Assembly: GCA_002633025.1 (NCBI GenBank)
Contig: NMRB01000210.1
Location: forward strand, 1-64,000
From: Notospermus geniculatus
Lineage: Eukaryota > Nemertea > Pilidiophora > Heteronemertea > Lineidae
Reading direction: 5' to 3'
DNA: 64,000 nucleotides
Positions 1-10,450 of this stretch are shown piece by piece. Below the pieces are notes generated by a model. That model worked only from the letters and a program-made list of their open reading frames with translations, was not told the DNA's origin and made no database searches. The position numbers and the translations under genes were made by a program. Each line of letters starts with the position of its first letter. The stretch's first letter is position 1.

Positions 1-536
1 CCGTAAACACAAATTGTAATTGGTAAAAGAACTTTTTTTTGTCACGTTTCTCGGGGAAAATGACAGCGATGATGGCTGAAGCGGCAAAAAAGACAAATCG
101 ATTGATGTATGGTATGTCAAATTTGACCCAGCCGTTGCGGAGCTATCGGCCATAAACCTCGCGCCAATTGGATGTGGAACCTTCCCTTTCCTGCCACACA
201 GGGTCTCCACAACCAAACAAGGAAAACCCGCCCGTATTTCAGTACTTCCTTCCTCGTTCGAAAGACCTTAACGACCCTGACTGCCGTACGCATGACGACC
301 AAATCAGCTACAACTCACGTTATAACTGACACGCTTGCCAGCGTTCGTTAATTATTACTCCCGCACTTATGAGTCAAGGACTTCCTGTCCGGCAGCAACT
401 GTTGCCCATGGCTATTATTCCGCCCACACAAGTACCGCCCTTGGACAGCACACTTAACCCCGTTTTCTTCCAAAGTGGCATCGAGCCCATCACAAGTGTA
501 CTTCTCTTGAACAAGGGTCACTTCAAAAATAAGGAG
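1..536. other. No recognisable feature
   Basis: Inside the talin gene; no exon or repeat recognised. Confidence 0.5.
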
Positions 537-640
537 CCCTGATAGCCTAGTGGTTATCACGTCCATTTACATGGAGCAAGTGGTAGGTCCTGGGTTCAAA
601 TCGCGGGCCCAGGCCATATGGGATATCATCCCTGAGGAGC
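537..640 (+). mobile_element. SINE-A tRNA head fragment
   Basis: tRNA-like head with A box TAGCCTAGTGG (543-553) and B box GGTTCAAATC (593-602), followed by CCATATGGGATATCATCCCTG, the start of the SINE-A body. Confidence 0.85.
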
Positions 641-643
641 ATC

Positions 644-862
644 CATGACGTAATATATTTCAGGAGATGGTTGGTACCACAAATATCGCCTGCTGCAAGA
701 GCGTCTTTTTTTTAAATTTCCACTTCGTATCTACGAATTAAGTGGAAACGAAAGATACATTTCAAAGTTCCACCGTAACTCTATCGGTCATACGCTAAAA
801 GACGCTCTTGCAGCAGGCGATATTTGTGGTACCAACCATCTCCTAAAATACATTACGTCATG
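644..862. mobile_element. MITE with about 63-base inverted arms
   Basis: Arms 644-706 and 797-862 are inverted copies (CATGACGTAATA...GGTACCACAAATATCG). The loop contains a further TTTCCACTT/AAGTGGAAA hairpin. It abuts the SINE-A fragment at its left edge. Confidence 0.85.
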
Positions 863-1003
863 GAAATGAAGTCCAATTTCGTATTTCGTACTTCGTTTTT
901 CGTCAGATTTGCGAAACCTCACTATAATACCACCGATAATTTTCTGAGGCTGAGTTGCCCAAATTTTGGGATATGGATAGGCACCTCTCAAGTTAACCCC
1001 GAT

Positions 1004-1210
1004 CTATCCTGAAACCTTTCAGTAGAACTCAGATGAGCTGCTCATTCAGCGCTACAATCCGAGCATTTCCGACCGGTACCCATTTATACACCTGGGTGGA
1101 GAGAGGCCAGTGAGGCAAAGAGATATGCCCAAATCTCACGCCACAGTGGGATTCAAACCCAGGACCCTCTGACGGCTAGTCGGAGACCCAAACCACTACA
1201 CCACCCTGGC
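1004..1210 (-). mobile_element. SINE-B, full copy
   Basis: Read on the minus strand: tRNA-like head with GTGGTGTAGTGG (A box) and GGGTTTGAATCC (B box), a body with CACCCAGGTGTATAAATGGG, and a 3' domain GAGTTCTACTGAAAGGTTTC. Confidence 0.88.
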
Positions 1211-1357
1211 TACCCATTTTTTCACCTGGGTGGAGAGAGGCCAGTAAGGCAAAGAGACTTGCCCGAAGTCTCACACCACAGTGGGATTCAAACCCAGGAC
1301 GCTCGGACCGCGAATCGGAGACTCACACCACTACAGTCTCTACACCACCATGGCTCC
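1211..1357 (-). mobile_element. SINE-B, second copy lacking its 3' domain
   Basis: Head and body of SINE-B joined directly to the preceding copy; the shared 3' domain is missing, so it looks like a tandem or nested partial copy. Confidence 0.85.
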
Positions 1358-1361
1358 ATAA

Positions 1362-1605
1362 AGGGCTCCGCACACCAGCGATTTTTCGAGCGATTTTCTA
1401 GGCGACCGGCCTTGCGACCACCGAAGCGACTAACATATTTTCAGTTTTTACAATTTTTGCTGACTCGATTGCGACAAATGCCTCCTTGGAAGATCAGTGA
1501 TGTGGTGGAAAACATCACTGACCCATCTCAAAGGTAAATATCGCAGGCGACGTAATAGTCGCATCGGTAGTCGCCCCCATTTTAGTCGCTAGTGTGCGGA
1601 GCCCT
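1362..1605. mobile_element. PIF/Harbinger-type MITE with TAA duplication
   Basis: Terminal repeats AGGGCTCCGCACAC(C/T)AGCGA face each other and TAA flanks both ends (1359-1361 and 1606-1608), the 3-base signature of PIF/Harbinger insertion. Confidence 0.75.
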
Positions 1606-1779
1606 TAAGTGAGATCTATCTGTAGGCAAGCTCAATAGAGTCTGCGCTGCATGGAAAAAATTTAATCGGCAGTTCCCGATTTCCAAAAAGAGAATAACGG
1701 CCGCTGAAGATGATTATAAAACGCCAATCATAGCAAATTATCGCTGGAAAGTTGATGACTATTCAGATGAAAATCTAGG

Positions 1780-2060
1780 CCCGCCAGCGCTTGGACCATT
1801 AACATAATTATAATAAAAAGCTCTTATAATCCTCGGCGGGCAATCACGTCGGGGTAATTTTCAGAAATAATCACAAACTTCATCATTTTATTGGTGAGAC
1901 GATTCGGATTCGTGTCTATGCAAATAATTGCTGCGAAAAACAATACACGGTCCTAATTAGGGGCCTAATTATTGGTGGTTTAATTAGCAACGTTAATTAT
2001 CTTTATTTGATGGTAGATATTTGTCAGGCTTTGCATCCCACTCGGTTTTTGATTTTTTAC
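1780..2060. promoter_or_regulatory. AT-rich segment with homeodomain and POU sites, candidate enhancer
   Basis: Unique, non-repeat sequence in the talin intron with an octamer ATGCAAAT (1918-1925) and a run of TAATTA-type cores (CCTAATTAGG, CTAATTATTGG, TTTAATTAGC, GTTAATTATC) within about 60 bases. Dense homeodomain sites in otherwise repeat-filled DNA suggest a constrained non-coding element. Confidence 0.28.
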
Positions 2061-2172
2061 GTGGTATGTATTCAACCTCTTCTGCAATCAACGCACAAAT
2101 ACTATTGTATTCTCAGAAATGTGAAAACTAGGCCATAACAAATGGCTGCAGTTTCGATTGGTGTTCTTTACT

Positions 2173-2371
2173 TGATTTTTCCATCACGGTTGAAGCCAAA
2201 GCATTATTGGCCCTGGTAAGTATGGAAGAGACCATCTCAAGCTACTCATGTTCCTCACTTTGATGGGGTCTTTTACTTGTCCTTGCAAAGGCACAAGGTA
2301 GGGTCTTTTACTTGTCCTTGCAAAGGCACAAGGTACAAGGCACCACGGCTTACTGTCCCATGCGACAGATT
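2173..2371 (-). mobile_element. SINE-A body/tail, with an internal 30-base duplication
   Basis: Tail-to-body of SINE-A (GCCAAAGCATTATTGGCCCTGG, CTCATGTTCCTCACTT). The segment GGGTCTTTTACTTGTCC...GGCACAAGGTA is present twice in a row. The head is replaced by the next copy. Confidence 0.85.
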
Positions 2372-2637
2372 TTTTTTGATCAGGGCAAAGCCAAAGCATT
2401 ATTGGCCCTGGTAATAAGTATGGAGAAGGCCATCACAAGCTACTCATGTTCCTCACTTGGATGGGGTCTTTTACTTGCCCTCACAAAGAAACAAGGGACA
2501 AAGCACCACGGCTACTGTCCCATGCGACGGACGTGAAGAGCTGGGGATGAAATCCCATATTATATGGCCCAGGCTGGATTCAAGCCCGAGATCTGCTGCT
2601 TGCTGAGCGGACGTGAAAACCACTAGGCTATCAAACC
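2372..2637 (-). mobile_element. SINE-A, full copy
   Basis: Complete tail, body and tRNA-like head (CCACTAGGCTATC is the reverse A box). Confidence 0.88.
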
Positions 2638-3130
2638 TCTTCGATTGGTGATATACCAATGAGTCCAGTGTGAGAAATATTGCAGGATTTGAAGGGCTGG
2701 CAAAATGAGTTTGTCAGTCTGATCCCTGGTCACGCCTTTGCTATTTGCAACTACAACGAGGGCCTCAGAAGAAGAGCTTTCCCCAGTTTTCCACATTCAG
2801 GGGTTAAAACCCCAACAGAGGATAAAATGTTCTGCATACAATAATTTCCCACCGTGCAGGAATGAAAATCGTCGGCAAATATGTCCGCACGAGATTGATG
2901 TGGGTCACGGTGGAATTACAGAATTATTATTCTGGTCCAAATGATCAGAGCTCATTATGATGTATCGGCAAGAGCCAATTTCGAATTTTCCATCACACTA
3001 CAGACCTGAATATTTCCAAGTTAGGAATGTACGGGCCTAGAACTAGGCTTTTTTCTGGTCAGTGACAGGTCCATCTCCAGGGGAGAGTATGTACAAGAAA
3101 GCTTTGCCTGCTCAGCCAACTGTGTTTTCA

Positions 3131-3470
3131 TCAGGGCTGAAGTTACAGCATTGGCCCTGGTGAGTATGGAAGAGGCCATACAGGTGTCACTGTATTTTAT
3201 TTGTATTTTTCCGTCAGGACCGAAGCCATAGCATTATTGGCCCTGGTAAGTACGGAAGAGGCCATCTCAAGCTACTCATGTTCCTCACTTGGATGGGGTC
3301 TTTTACTTGCCCTTAAGGCACAAGGTGGCACCACAGCTTACTGTCCCATGCAACGGATGTGAAGAGCCAGGGATAATATCCCATATCGCCCAGGCTGGAT
3401 TTGAACCCGGGACCTGCTGCTTGCCAAGCGGACAAGGCACTAGGCACTCGTGATAACTACTAGCCAATTG
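3131..3470 (-). mobile_element. SINE-A copy preceded by a 50-base tail fragment
   Basis: A tail fragment (3131-3182) is followed by a full copy from about 3190 to the reverse A box at about 3465. The head shows a small duplication (GGCACTAGGCACTCG). Confidence 0.85.
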
Positions 3471-3850
3471 ATCAGTTACATGCAGGTCGTGGGGGACATA
3501 AGGTGGACATAACAGCCTCCTGTGCCAGACTTTGTGGAACTTGTGGCCAATCAAGTGGCACATGAGTAGCCAAAGGGAAAATGTTCCGCCCATGCTCATG
3601 GCGTTAAAACTGACTTTTCGCGCCGTGATCAGGACCATAAAAGGATGGAATTATCATGTAATTTCTGTGGTTATGAACACTCGATGATGACAGTCATTAT
3701 GACTGCTACATACAGATGTAAATACCGATAATGGTTTATATCATTAACCCTTCCTGGTTGGTGTGGACACGTGACGTGGGCTGTGTCCTTGCTGGCAAGG
3801 TTGTGCCTGTACGGACCGTGTCTTTCATTGGGCCCGTTTCTACCCTTACC

Positions 3851-3930
3851 CTGATAGCCGAGTGGTTTACGCCCACCACTCAAGCAGCAGTGCCGGGTTT
3901 GAATCCAGCCTGGGCCATATCCGGGCTTCC
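3851..3930 (+). mobile_element. SINE-A tRNA head fragment
   Basis: A box TAGCCGAGTGG (3855-3865) and B box GGGTTTGAATCC (3895-3906), then GCCTGGGCCATAT. Confidence 0.82.
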
Positions 3931-4098
3931 ACTAAAATATTTTTGAAGGAGGGATTGCCCCTTTCCAACGCAAAGCAATGCAGTTTTGTTGCGTCATGAC
4001 GTCCTTGACGCAGTGCAACACGTCGGGAAAAGGTACAACCGCTCACAGCGCCTCCCAGTGGCGGTAGTTCTACGGTTCCTCATTCCCACAGGTTTGAA

Positions 4099-4344
4099 TA
4101 GACCGTTCTCAAATTGACATAAACGACAAAGATCTGCACACTCGCTTAAATCTCGACCACAACCTCGGTCTGAAACTGAATGACGTAATACAGACAACCC
4201 CACGACAGTGACTTCAAAGACATTGCATCAAGACTCGACCATTGCTGAATCATGGATTGCGTCACGTCAGCCGGTTTCAGATCAAGGTTCTGGTTGAGAT
4301 TTCAGCGGAAGTGCACAGATCTGCCAATTCGAGAATTGTGTCTA
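4099..4344. mobile_element. MITE family C (TAGACC ends, AGATCTGCGCAC arms)
   Basis: Ends TAGACCGTTCTCAAATTG and, inverted, TAGACACAATTCTCGAATTG; inner arms with AGATCTG(C/T)(A/G)CAC and GAGATTTCAGC. Four copies of this family occur in the window. This one ends 23 bases from talin exon 2. Confidence 0.8.
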
Positions 4345-4367
4345 TCACCCGTGACTTCGATACGTAC

Positions 4368-4465
4368 CCCATTTCTGAGTAGGTAATATTCCAGGGTCCG
4401 GCCGCTCTCTAACCACACCCCTTTCTTTGGATCTTCATCCGCCAGAAACAGCCCAAAGTCATTGG
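4368..4465 (-). CDS. TLN: Talin, second coding exon (F0 subdomain continued)
   Basis: This exon continues talin. It reads NDFGLFLADEDPKKGVWLE and ends in YYLLRNG, which matches the conserved DFGLFL...DPKKG.WLE..R.L.YY.LRNG stretch of talin F0. The acceptor is a pyrimidine run ending in CTTTCAG, the donor is GTACGT, and the length is two bases plus 32 codons. Joined to exon 1 (phase 1) the frame runs on without a stop, with a proline codon spanning the splice. The next expected segment, into the F1 subdomain, is not seen in 1-4367, so the gene runs off the left edge inside an intron. The intron between the two exons is about 8.9 kb and holds at least fifteen recognisable repeats. Confidence 0.93.
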
Positions 4466-4583
4466 CTGAAAGTAGAGATGAAGGGAAACAATTAGAATGT
4501 GGTTCAAAGGTCAAAGTTCACAGCAGGCAGGCTTTGCAAAAGAAGAGCTACGGTAGATTAGTGCAAAGTTAGTCTTCTGAATA

Positions 4584-4825
4584 TAGACCTTTCCAACAAA
4601 AACGGCGGCCTACTAGTTCTCCCACATGACGTCGTGGCCATTCATTATCCAAGCATGATATAACATTACCAAGCGCATCCTCTCAGACAATTATTTTACC
4701 TAAACTTTTGTGACCATGGCCCGCTTGTTGACCAGCTTAGCGTGCCAGCGGCCATTGAATGGTATTAAGCTTCCAACGTCATATGGTGAGAACTGTTAGA
4801 CCGCCATCTTTGTTGGAACGGTCTA
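4584..4825. mobile_element. MITE family D (TAGACCTTTCCAAC ends)
   Basis: Inverted ends TAGACCTTTCCAACAAA / TTTGTTGGAACGGTCTA; flanking TA on both sides. A second copy lies at 13655-13886 in opposite orientation. Confidence 0.8.
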
Positions 4826-4968
4826 TAGATGTACTTGTATACATATTGCATAGTGTTGTGGCTGTATTGTTTGTGAACAAATATGTAGGCCCTATCGCTG
4901 CAAAAACTACACCCTTTGAAAATCGCTCCCTGTAAAAATATTGCCATGTAGAAACACCATCTTGTAAA

Positions 4969-5362
4969 GCCTAGTTCATACTCCGCCGCACGACCATCAT
5001 TGACGACCAATCGCGCGATCTCACGTTCGACGCCAACCCCATCTCGCGATTTGGTCGGTGTCCGATTGCGAGACTGTAATTACATGTACTTGAGTCATTT
5101 CAAACGCGTCGCCGTCGCTGAAGTATGCTGGACTATGAATCAACTCGCAAAGTTGGCATCCAGATTTTTAAAAAATCTTTATTTGCCAAGGGTACAGCAG
5201 GCGAATCGCCTATATCAGTGCCCAATACAAAAGAAAACATACAATACAAGATGGGTGCAGTGCAGGAAAGAAAAATAGGTCCAGCCAGCTACACAAATCC
5301 AGCATCCAGATTTTGATCGCACGGCGGACGCTGATGGTTGTGTGTCGGAGTATGAACTAGGC
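4969..5362. mobile_element. MITE with GCCTAGTTCATACTCCG ends, carrying a retroinsertion
   Basis: Ends GCCTAGTTCATACTCCG and CGGAGTATGAACTAGGC are perfect inverted repeats. The interior is interrupted at 5169-5301 by a separate insertion. Confidence 0.82.
5169..5301 (-). mobile_element. 5'-truncated non-LTR retrotransposon end with 13-base duplication
   Basis: Flanked by identical GCATCCAGATTTT (5156-5168 and 5302-5314). On the minus strand the insert ends in GGCAAATAAAGATTTTTT, with an AATAAA-type signal close to an A/T-rich junction. This is the usual outcome of target-primed reverse transcription. Confidence 0.7.
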
Positions 5363-5665
5363 GATAACCTTACTGGGCAATGAAGGCCCACTGCGACAGA
5401 AAATGGACGAAACGTACACAAAATACACAAAATGACAAAAATGCACAAAATGGAGACAACTGTCGATCAGATTTCAAACGTGAAGGACTGATCCGTATCC
5501 AAATGTAGACCTTCGTGATCACGGCAGAAATGGCCTATAATTGACCAAGGTGTGGGCCATGCATCAGACAAGTGGATCGTGGCTCAAGTAGGCCTACATG
5601 CTTGGCACAGATAAGAAATTCAAAATCACGTACTGTTGCAGGATATGAACCACACATGTTACAGT

Positions 5666-5850
5666 AGGACCTCTCAATTAAGGACACCGTTGTAATGTAC
5701 AATGCTGTCTTAGTTTAGAGGTGTCCTGATTACAGAGGTTGCAATGTATTGAGACAGACTTTTGGGACAGAACTTTCATGTCCAGGATAGAGAGGTCCTT
5801 CTGGCAAAGTTGTCTGCCTAGGGAGGGCCTGCCAAGGGAGGGACCACAGC
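5666..5850. mobile_element. Repeat of the GGACCTCTCAATTAAGGACACC family, degenerate
   Basis: Similar in order and wording to the better-preserved copy at 16871-17036 (CCTCT.ATTAAGGACACC ... GAGGTGTCCTGATTACAGAGGTT). Confidence 0.65.
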
Positions 5851-5883
5851 ACTGGCTTATAAAATTTTAGCAGCACAAGTCAT

Positions 5884-5965
5884 GTTTGAGCGGTTGCAGG
5901 AAGACTTGCCCTCCCGAAAAGAGACCAAAGGTTCAAATCTCTCTCCCAGTTCCATATCTGGGGGG
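5884..5965 (+). mobile_element. tRNA-like SINE head, degenerate
   Basis: TGAGCGGTTGCAGG as a possible A box and GGTTCAAATCTCTC as B box, with the usual spacing; followed by a G run. Confidence 0.4.
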
Positions 5966-6773
5966 GGGGGGCAGACGGGACAGTCTTTCAGAGTTTTCTC
6001 ACATCCTATGGTACGGATTGAAAAATATTTGAAGAAATGTTGCTCCTATCAACCATCTGAAGAATGTTTCTTCAAATTTTTTCCAATTCAATTCCAAGGC
6101 TTTTAGAAAACTTCAAAAGAATATGTCGTCTGCTCAAACCTGGGGCAGATGTCTCCAAGTGCAGAAGGCAATGAAAAGGACCTACCTCAATGCAGAACCA
6201 CAAAAAATCATTGATAAAATGTCCAAACACTCTTTCCTCTAAACTTTCCTGTGCTAGGCCCATCTTCCACCACCGACTATCAGAATCGAAATGAAATACA
6301 ACGGTCTCCAGAAACGACTTCCTGCGTATAATGACCGCGGCCAATCATATGTGGAACATCGTTATGTTCAAAACGGCCTATTATTGCAATTTAATGCAAC
6401 TTGCTATGTTCATACAAATAACCCATACAGAAATTACATCCAACTGCCAATACGATTTCCATTCCCAATTTTATACATACCGGGTCCTAGTTTTATGTGT
6501 GCTGAGTCATACAGCGTTTATTTGTCGATTAATTTGATTGGTCAGCCCCCATGAGGGTCGCCACAGCTAATCTGGCGTGTCGTTATGATAATTTTATTTG
6601 TGGGCAAATAAAGCCACACACAGGACCCACATTTTTCGCACAGGCTACCCACATGTACACAAGGGCTGTGTACCCTTTTTCCCAGCAAATCCCTGGCCTA
6701 CCCTCATGATATCGCAAAACAATACTTCAAATCACTGTTAAACACCAGATGCAACCATCATCCACACGACTTA

Positions 6774-7196
6774 AGCCAGCAGCACACCAGGCGATATCGC
6801 AAGCGATCTACTCACCACTGATCTTCTCGCCAGCCACCACTGACTAGGCGATCAGTTTTGGTATTGTTTGATATTGGGCGAACATCAATGGGAGAGAACA
6901 GACAATTCTCAAATTCGCAGATCTGCGCACTTCCGCCGAAATCTCAGAACCTCGATCTGAAACCGGGTAACGTGACGCCATCCATCACAGCAATGGTCAA
7001 CTCTGACGCAACGTCTTCAAAGTCATTGTCGTGGGGTTCTCTGCATCACGTCATTCAGTTTCAGACCGAGGTTGTGGTTGAGATTTCGGCGGAAGTGCGC
7101 AGATCTTTGTCGTTTACGTCAATTTGAGAATGGTCTATTCCACTCAATATCGCAAGCGATCAGTTCGCCTGTGATATTGCTTGGTGTGCTCTGGCT
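6774..7196. mobile_element. MITE family F, host of a nested family C copy
   Basis: Ends AGCCAGCAGCACACCAGG and inverted AGCCAGAGCACACCAAG; TTA flanks both ends (6771-6773, 7197-7199), as in PIF/Harbinger. The inner 6899-7137 is a family C MITE. Confidence 0.78.
6899..7137. mobile_element. MITE family C nested in family F
   Basis: AATTCTCAAATTCGCAGATCTGCGCAC arm against GTGCGCAGATCTTTG...CAATTTGAGAATGGTCTA. Confidence 0.78.
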
Positions 7197-7199
7197 TTA

Positions 7200-7600
7200 G
7201 TTCTGCAACTTGATGGATATTTCATATTTTATACAACCATGAATTTCCCCGTTGTGTAGACTAAATAATGACGTATTTGATGCCAACGCCTTTGATTCAT
7301 TGCTTCTTTACAGGACCTGTCTGGGGCCTCAGAGGTCCGATGAACCGAAATCATTTGAACAGATCGACTTAAAGTGTTAACCCGCCATACCCCCATTCCC
7401 TGCACAGCTTAATTACGAAATGATATAAATCCAGTAGTGGAAATTGCCACTAGACGTCAATTATTTGCCATTATCTAGAAAATTACAGCGGTACACTTAT
7501 TATATGGGTGCTTGTGCCTGTTCACAGGTGTTTCCTGTATGGACATTGTTTCTAGTTAAACATCATATAATAAATTAACACTTTCAGGCCCAGGAGCATT
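7200..7600. other. No recognisable feature
   Basis: Unique talin-intron sequence between two MITEs. Confidence 0.5.
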
Positions 7601-7795
7601 GGGAGACTTTCCAGCCGTTAGAGGCCGCCACTAGTTAGTGGTCCTAGAACGTCATGAAATTTGACGTCACAGAGAAGAAGTGCAAGGCACGACGTCATCC
7701 ATAATGACGTGGAAGCCATGGCTTACGTCTGTGACGTCAAATTTGTGGCGTTCTAGTACCGCTAACAGGCGGCCACTAACGGCAGGAAAGTCCCC
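7601..7795. mobile_element. MITE family G (CTTTCC.GCCGTTAGAGGC ends), intact copy
   Basis: Nearly fully palindromic: GGGAGACTTTCCAGCCG / CGGCAGGAAAGTCCCC ends and GAACGTCATGAAATTTGACGTCA inner arms. Other copies: 29290-29779, 33112-33309, 44382-45262. Confidence 0.85.
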
Positions 7796-8016
7796 CATTT
7801 GGATGAAGTTGAAAATCAGATTTTTTGTATAATTTCTAATGATTGGTGTGGGTCACAGTCTCTGATAAGAAAACCTGGGCTTTACAATCCTGTAACCTGT
7901 GGGTTGAATTTCAGATGTTTCTCAATTCGTTTCCACGACATAATATTTTTCTGTTGAGTTGCGTGTTTTGCCCCCCCCCCCCCNCCCCCCCCCCCCCAGC
8001 TTTCCAAATCTCGCAA

Positions 8017-8056
8017 ATTTTCGTCCCATTGGGGTCTTCCTCAGGCACTTTCTAGT
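8017..8056 (-). repeat. Hammerhead-like hairpin repeat, copy 1
   Basis: Minus strand: AGAAAGTGCCTGAGGAAGAC, CCC hairpin, then CGAAAATTTGC. Same core as five other loci in the window (38481, 39995, 44590, 46464, 48378). The stem here carries one mismatch. Confidence 0.7.
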
Positions 8057-8099
8057 TGAGATCCCAGAAGTTGTACGCGGATGGTGCACATCGCGGAAG

Positions 8100-8695
8100 G
8101 GAGGTCAATTGTGCAAGGTACCGTAAAACAGAATCACAACAGCCATCCACAAAAAAGTACAGTTTCCTAAAAAATATTTCTCTCATCCTGACGGGCCATA
8201 AATCATACAAGTTTTGAATGGAAATAATGCCAAGTCAGGGTAGAAACCTCATCAAAATAAAATTCTGACAGATCTAATAGTCGGTATTGATGATGGTTGG
8301 TAGGACGGCAGTAATTATCAATGATGGGACTTTGTTATCATGAAAAACAAGAGTACAGTGCCATCATCTGAAATTATCAATGGTAAATTTGGTTGTTCCG
8401 TGATTGTTCTGGAATCGGTTTTGAAATACAGTAATGCCTCTGTTAAGTGGGGCTGTTTCGATTATTACAATGACTTTTCTCTGTCATGTTGGATTAACCA
8501 TTGCTATCTTGGATAATTGAGGCTAAATTTGGACATTGGGTGATTCTCCTAGTCTAGGCACTGAAGTACAGTTACCTCCATTAAGTTGTGCTGAAATTGT
8601 CACTTATTGGACCAACAATGGTGACCTCCATTGACTCACTGACAGCCAACTTGCAGGAGAAATTTCTCATGTCCAAAAACGCCTCTATCTACAAC
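8100..8695. other. No gene; possible degenerate repeat
   Basis: Words such as TACAGTTACCTCCATTAAGT near 8570 echo the GAACCTC family, too decayed to delimit. Confidence 0.4.
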
Positions 8696-8940
8696 ACAGG
8701 TCACAATTGACATCCCTACGGCTTCGCGTAAGTTACTCGTAAGTTACGCGTAACTCACGGCTTTGGTTTCGCGTAACTCACTGCGTAACTTGCCAAATCG
8801 TGTAACTCGCCTCGTAAATCACTGCGTAGCTAGCGAAATTCGCGTAACTCACCTCGTAAGTTACGCGTAACACAGTTCGTGAGTTGTTGCGTAAGTTACG
8901 CATAACTTACGCGAATTTAGGGATGTCAATTGTGACCTGT
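8696..8940. mobile_element. MITE with perfect 23-base ends and GTAACTCGCGTAAGTT interior
   Basis: ACAGGTCACAATTGACATCC... and its exact inverse at the right end. The interior is a scrambled array of CGTAACTC and CGTAAGTTACG words that folds on itself. Confidence 0.85.
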
Positions 8941-9275
8941 ACTGTAGTACAGGAGTTTTTCCACTACAGGACAGGTAACTATGGACCAGGGCCCGTGAAA
9001 GCCATGCAGCAAGTGTGGGAAACCACTGTAATGATTTCCAGCCGTCTGGATGCCGACGTTCAACTGGAACAGGGATTTAACTCCAACTATAGAGCTTGTG
9101 CAGCGGCTCATTATGACGTCACTTCTGACCGGCGGTCCACCATGCTGGCGGTCAACGACAAAGTGCGCCACGTGCAGATCGCGTCATGGTTGAAGACGCA
9201 ACACTCCACTTGCGCTGACGACAAAATGCACCACGTGGGTCGCTGACGTCATTTGACGTCAGTTTGACCGGCAAG

Positions 9276-9434
9276 ATGGCGGATTTTTTCGTGATGACAT
9301 CATCTGCACAAGCTCTATACGGAGGAAGATGCACTCTTGGTAAACCTGCAGTTTCAGTTCTAGAGTGTGAAAAAAATCTCGGCCACCTCTCACCAAAAAA
9401 AGAAAATCATCACCATAACCACCATCTTCAAGGG
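9276..9434 (+). CDS. Candidate first exon of an unrecognised gene inside the talin intron
   Basis: The frame starts at an ATG in a strong context (AAGATGGCGG) and runs 53 codons in phase to a consensus GTAAGT donor at 9435. The peptide begins MADFFVMTSSAQALYGG and ends in a histidine/asparagine-rich stretch (HHHNHH). I do not recognise it. It lies on the strand opposite talin, within its first coding intron. Two CRE-like TGACGTCA palindromes sit just upstream, but they lie beside sequence that recurs near 37150, so they may belong to a repeat. AAGATGGCGG also occurs inside a MITE in this window, which weakens the start-codon argument. I found no convincing next exon before 13 kb. Confidence 0.4.
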
Positions 9435-9700
9435 GTAAGTACCTCATTTTTGTGAGGGCCACAACCACATAAACTGAGAAACCAGCTACCGGAAACTGAC
9501 CCCAAAATTAGGATGATGAGGGACAAAATATTCCCGCAACCAGTTACCTGGATCTGCGTGCGAGGCACAGGCTGACAGCGGAGCGCGTGGCGCTGAAATC
9601 ACAATAACTGAATGGATAAAATTGTTCCTATACCCTTTGACCCTTAAACTGCCAGGGCCTGTGGACCAGCAAGTCCACCTGACGGTTTGACAATTCCTAA

Positions 9701-9843
9701 AGCGGGGTTCATTGGCACACGGATTTTGTCCGATCCAGGTCCGAAAAAAAATCGATCAAATTGACTTTTGCGTTGTCGTATCCGGAAATCTATGGGCAAA
9801 CGGACTGAAAACGGACCGGATCCGTGTGCCAATGAACCCTGCT
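9701..9843. mobile_element. PIF/Harbinger-type MITE with TAA duplication
   Basis: Ends AGCGGGGTTCATTGGCACAC and inverted AGCAGGGTTCATTGGCACAC; TAA at 9698-9700 and 9844-9846. Confidence 0.78.
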
Positions 9844-10199
9844 TAAAGCGGACCCGAAACCCCAAATGCTTTCCTCGCTTAATAAATACTTTTTCGGAGT
9901 CACAACAGCACCATGTTCAAACTGACATGGCCTTTCTGCTATGACATACACGGATGTATTGCTCCTTCGGGGAAGTTCGTTTTTCCATCGGGCAACATCG
10001 CGAAAACTGGGAATCCCCGATTCGAGTGACGTCACACGTACTTTTTCGCATGACGTCACAAGTCCTTTTCTTTGTTGACGTCTCCGCCCAGCTGGTTCAG
10101 TGTTTTCCCTGATTAAAAAACACGTGACGGCCCGTCACGTTTAGAATGCAAACGTCTGTGCCTGCGCCACGTTAAAAAATCTACGTAGTGGAACCGCCA

Positions 10200-10396
10200 N
10201 NNNNNNNNNNNNNNNNNNNNNNNNNNNNNNNNNNNNNNNNNNNNNNNNNNNNNNNNNNNNNNNNNNNNNNNNNNNNNNNNNNNNNNNNNNNNNNNNNNNN
10301 NNNNNNNNNNNNNNNNNNNNNNNNNNNNNNNNNNNNNNNNNNNNNNNNNNNNNNNNNNNNNNNNNNNNNNNNNNNNNNNNNNNNNNNNNNNNNNNN
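10200..10396. other. Assembly gap (197 N)
   Basis: Run of N just before the 63-base tandem array, which probably caused the gap. Confidence 1.
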
Positions 10397-10450
10397 TACT
10401 TTCTCTTCCCCAGAAGCCGCTTCCATTTTGCCACACGCCGAAATCATTCA

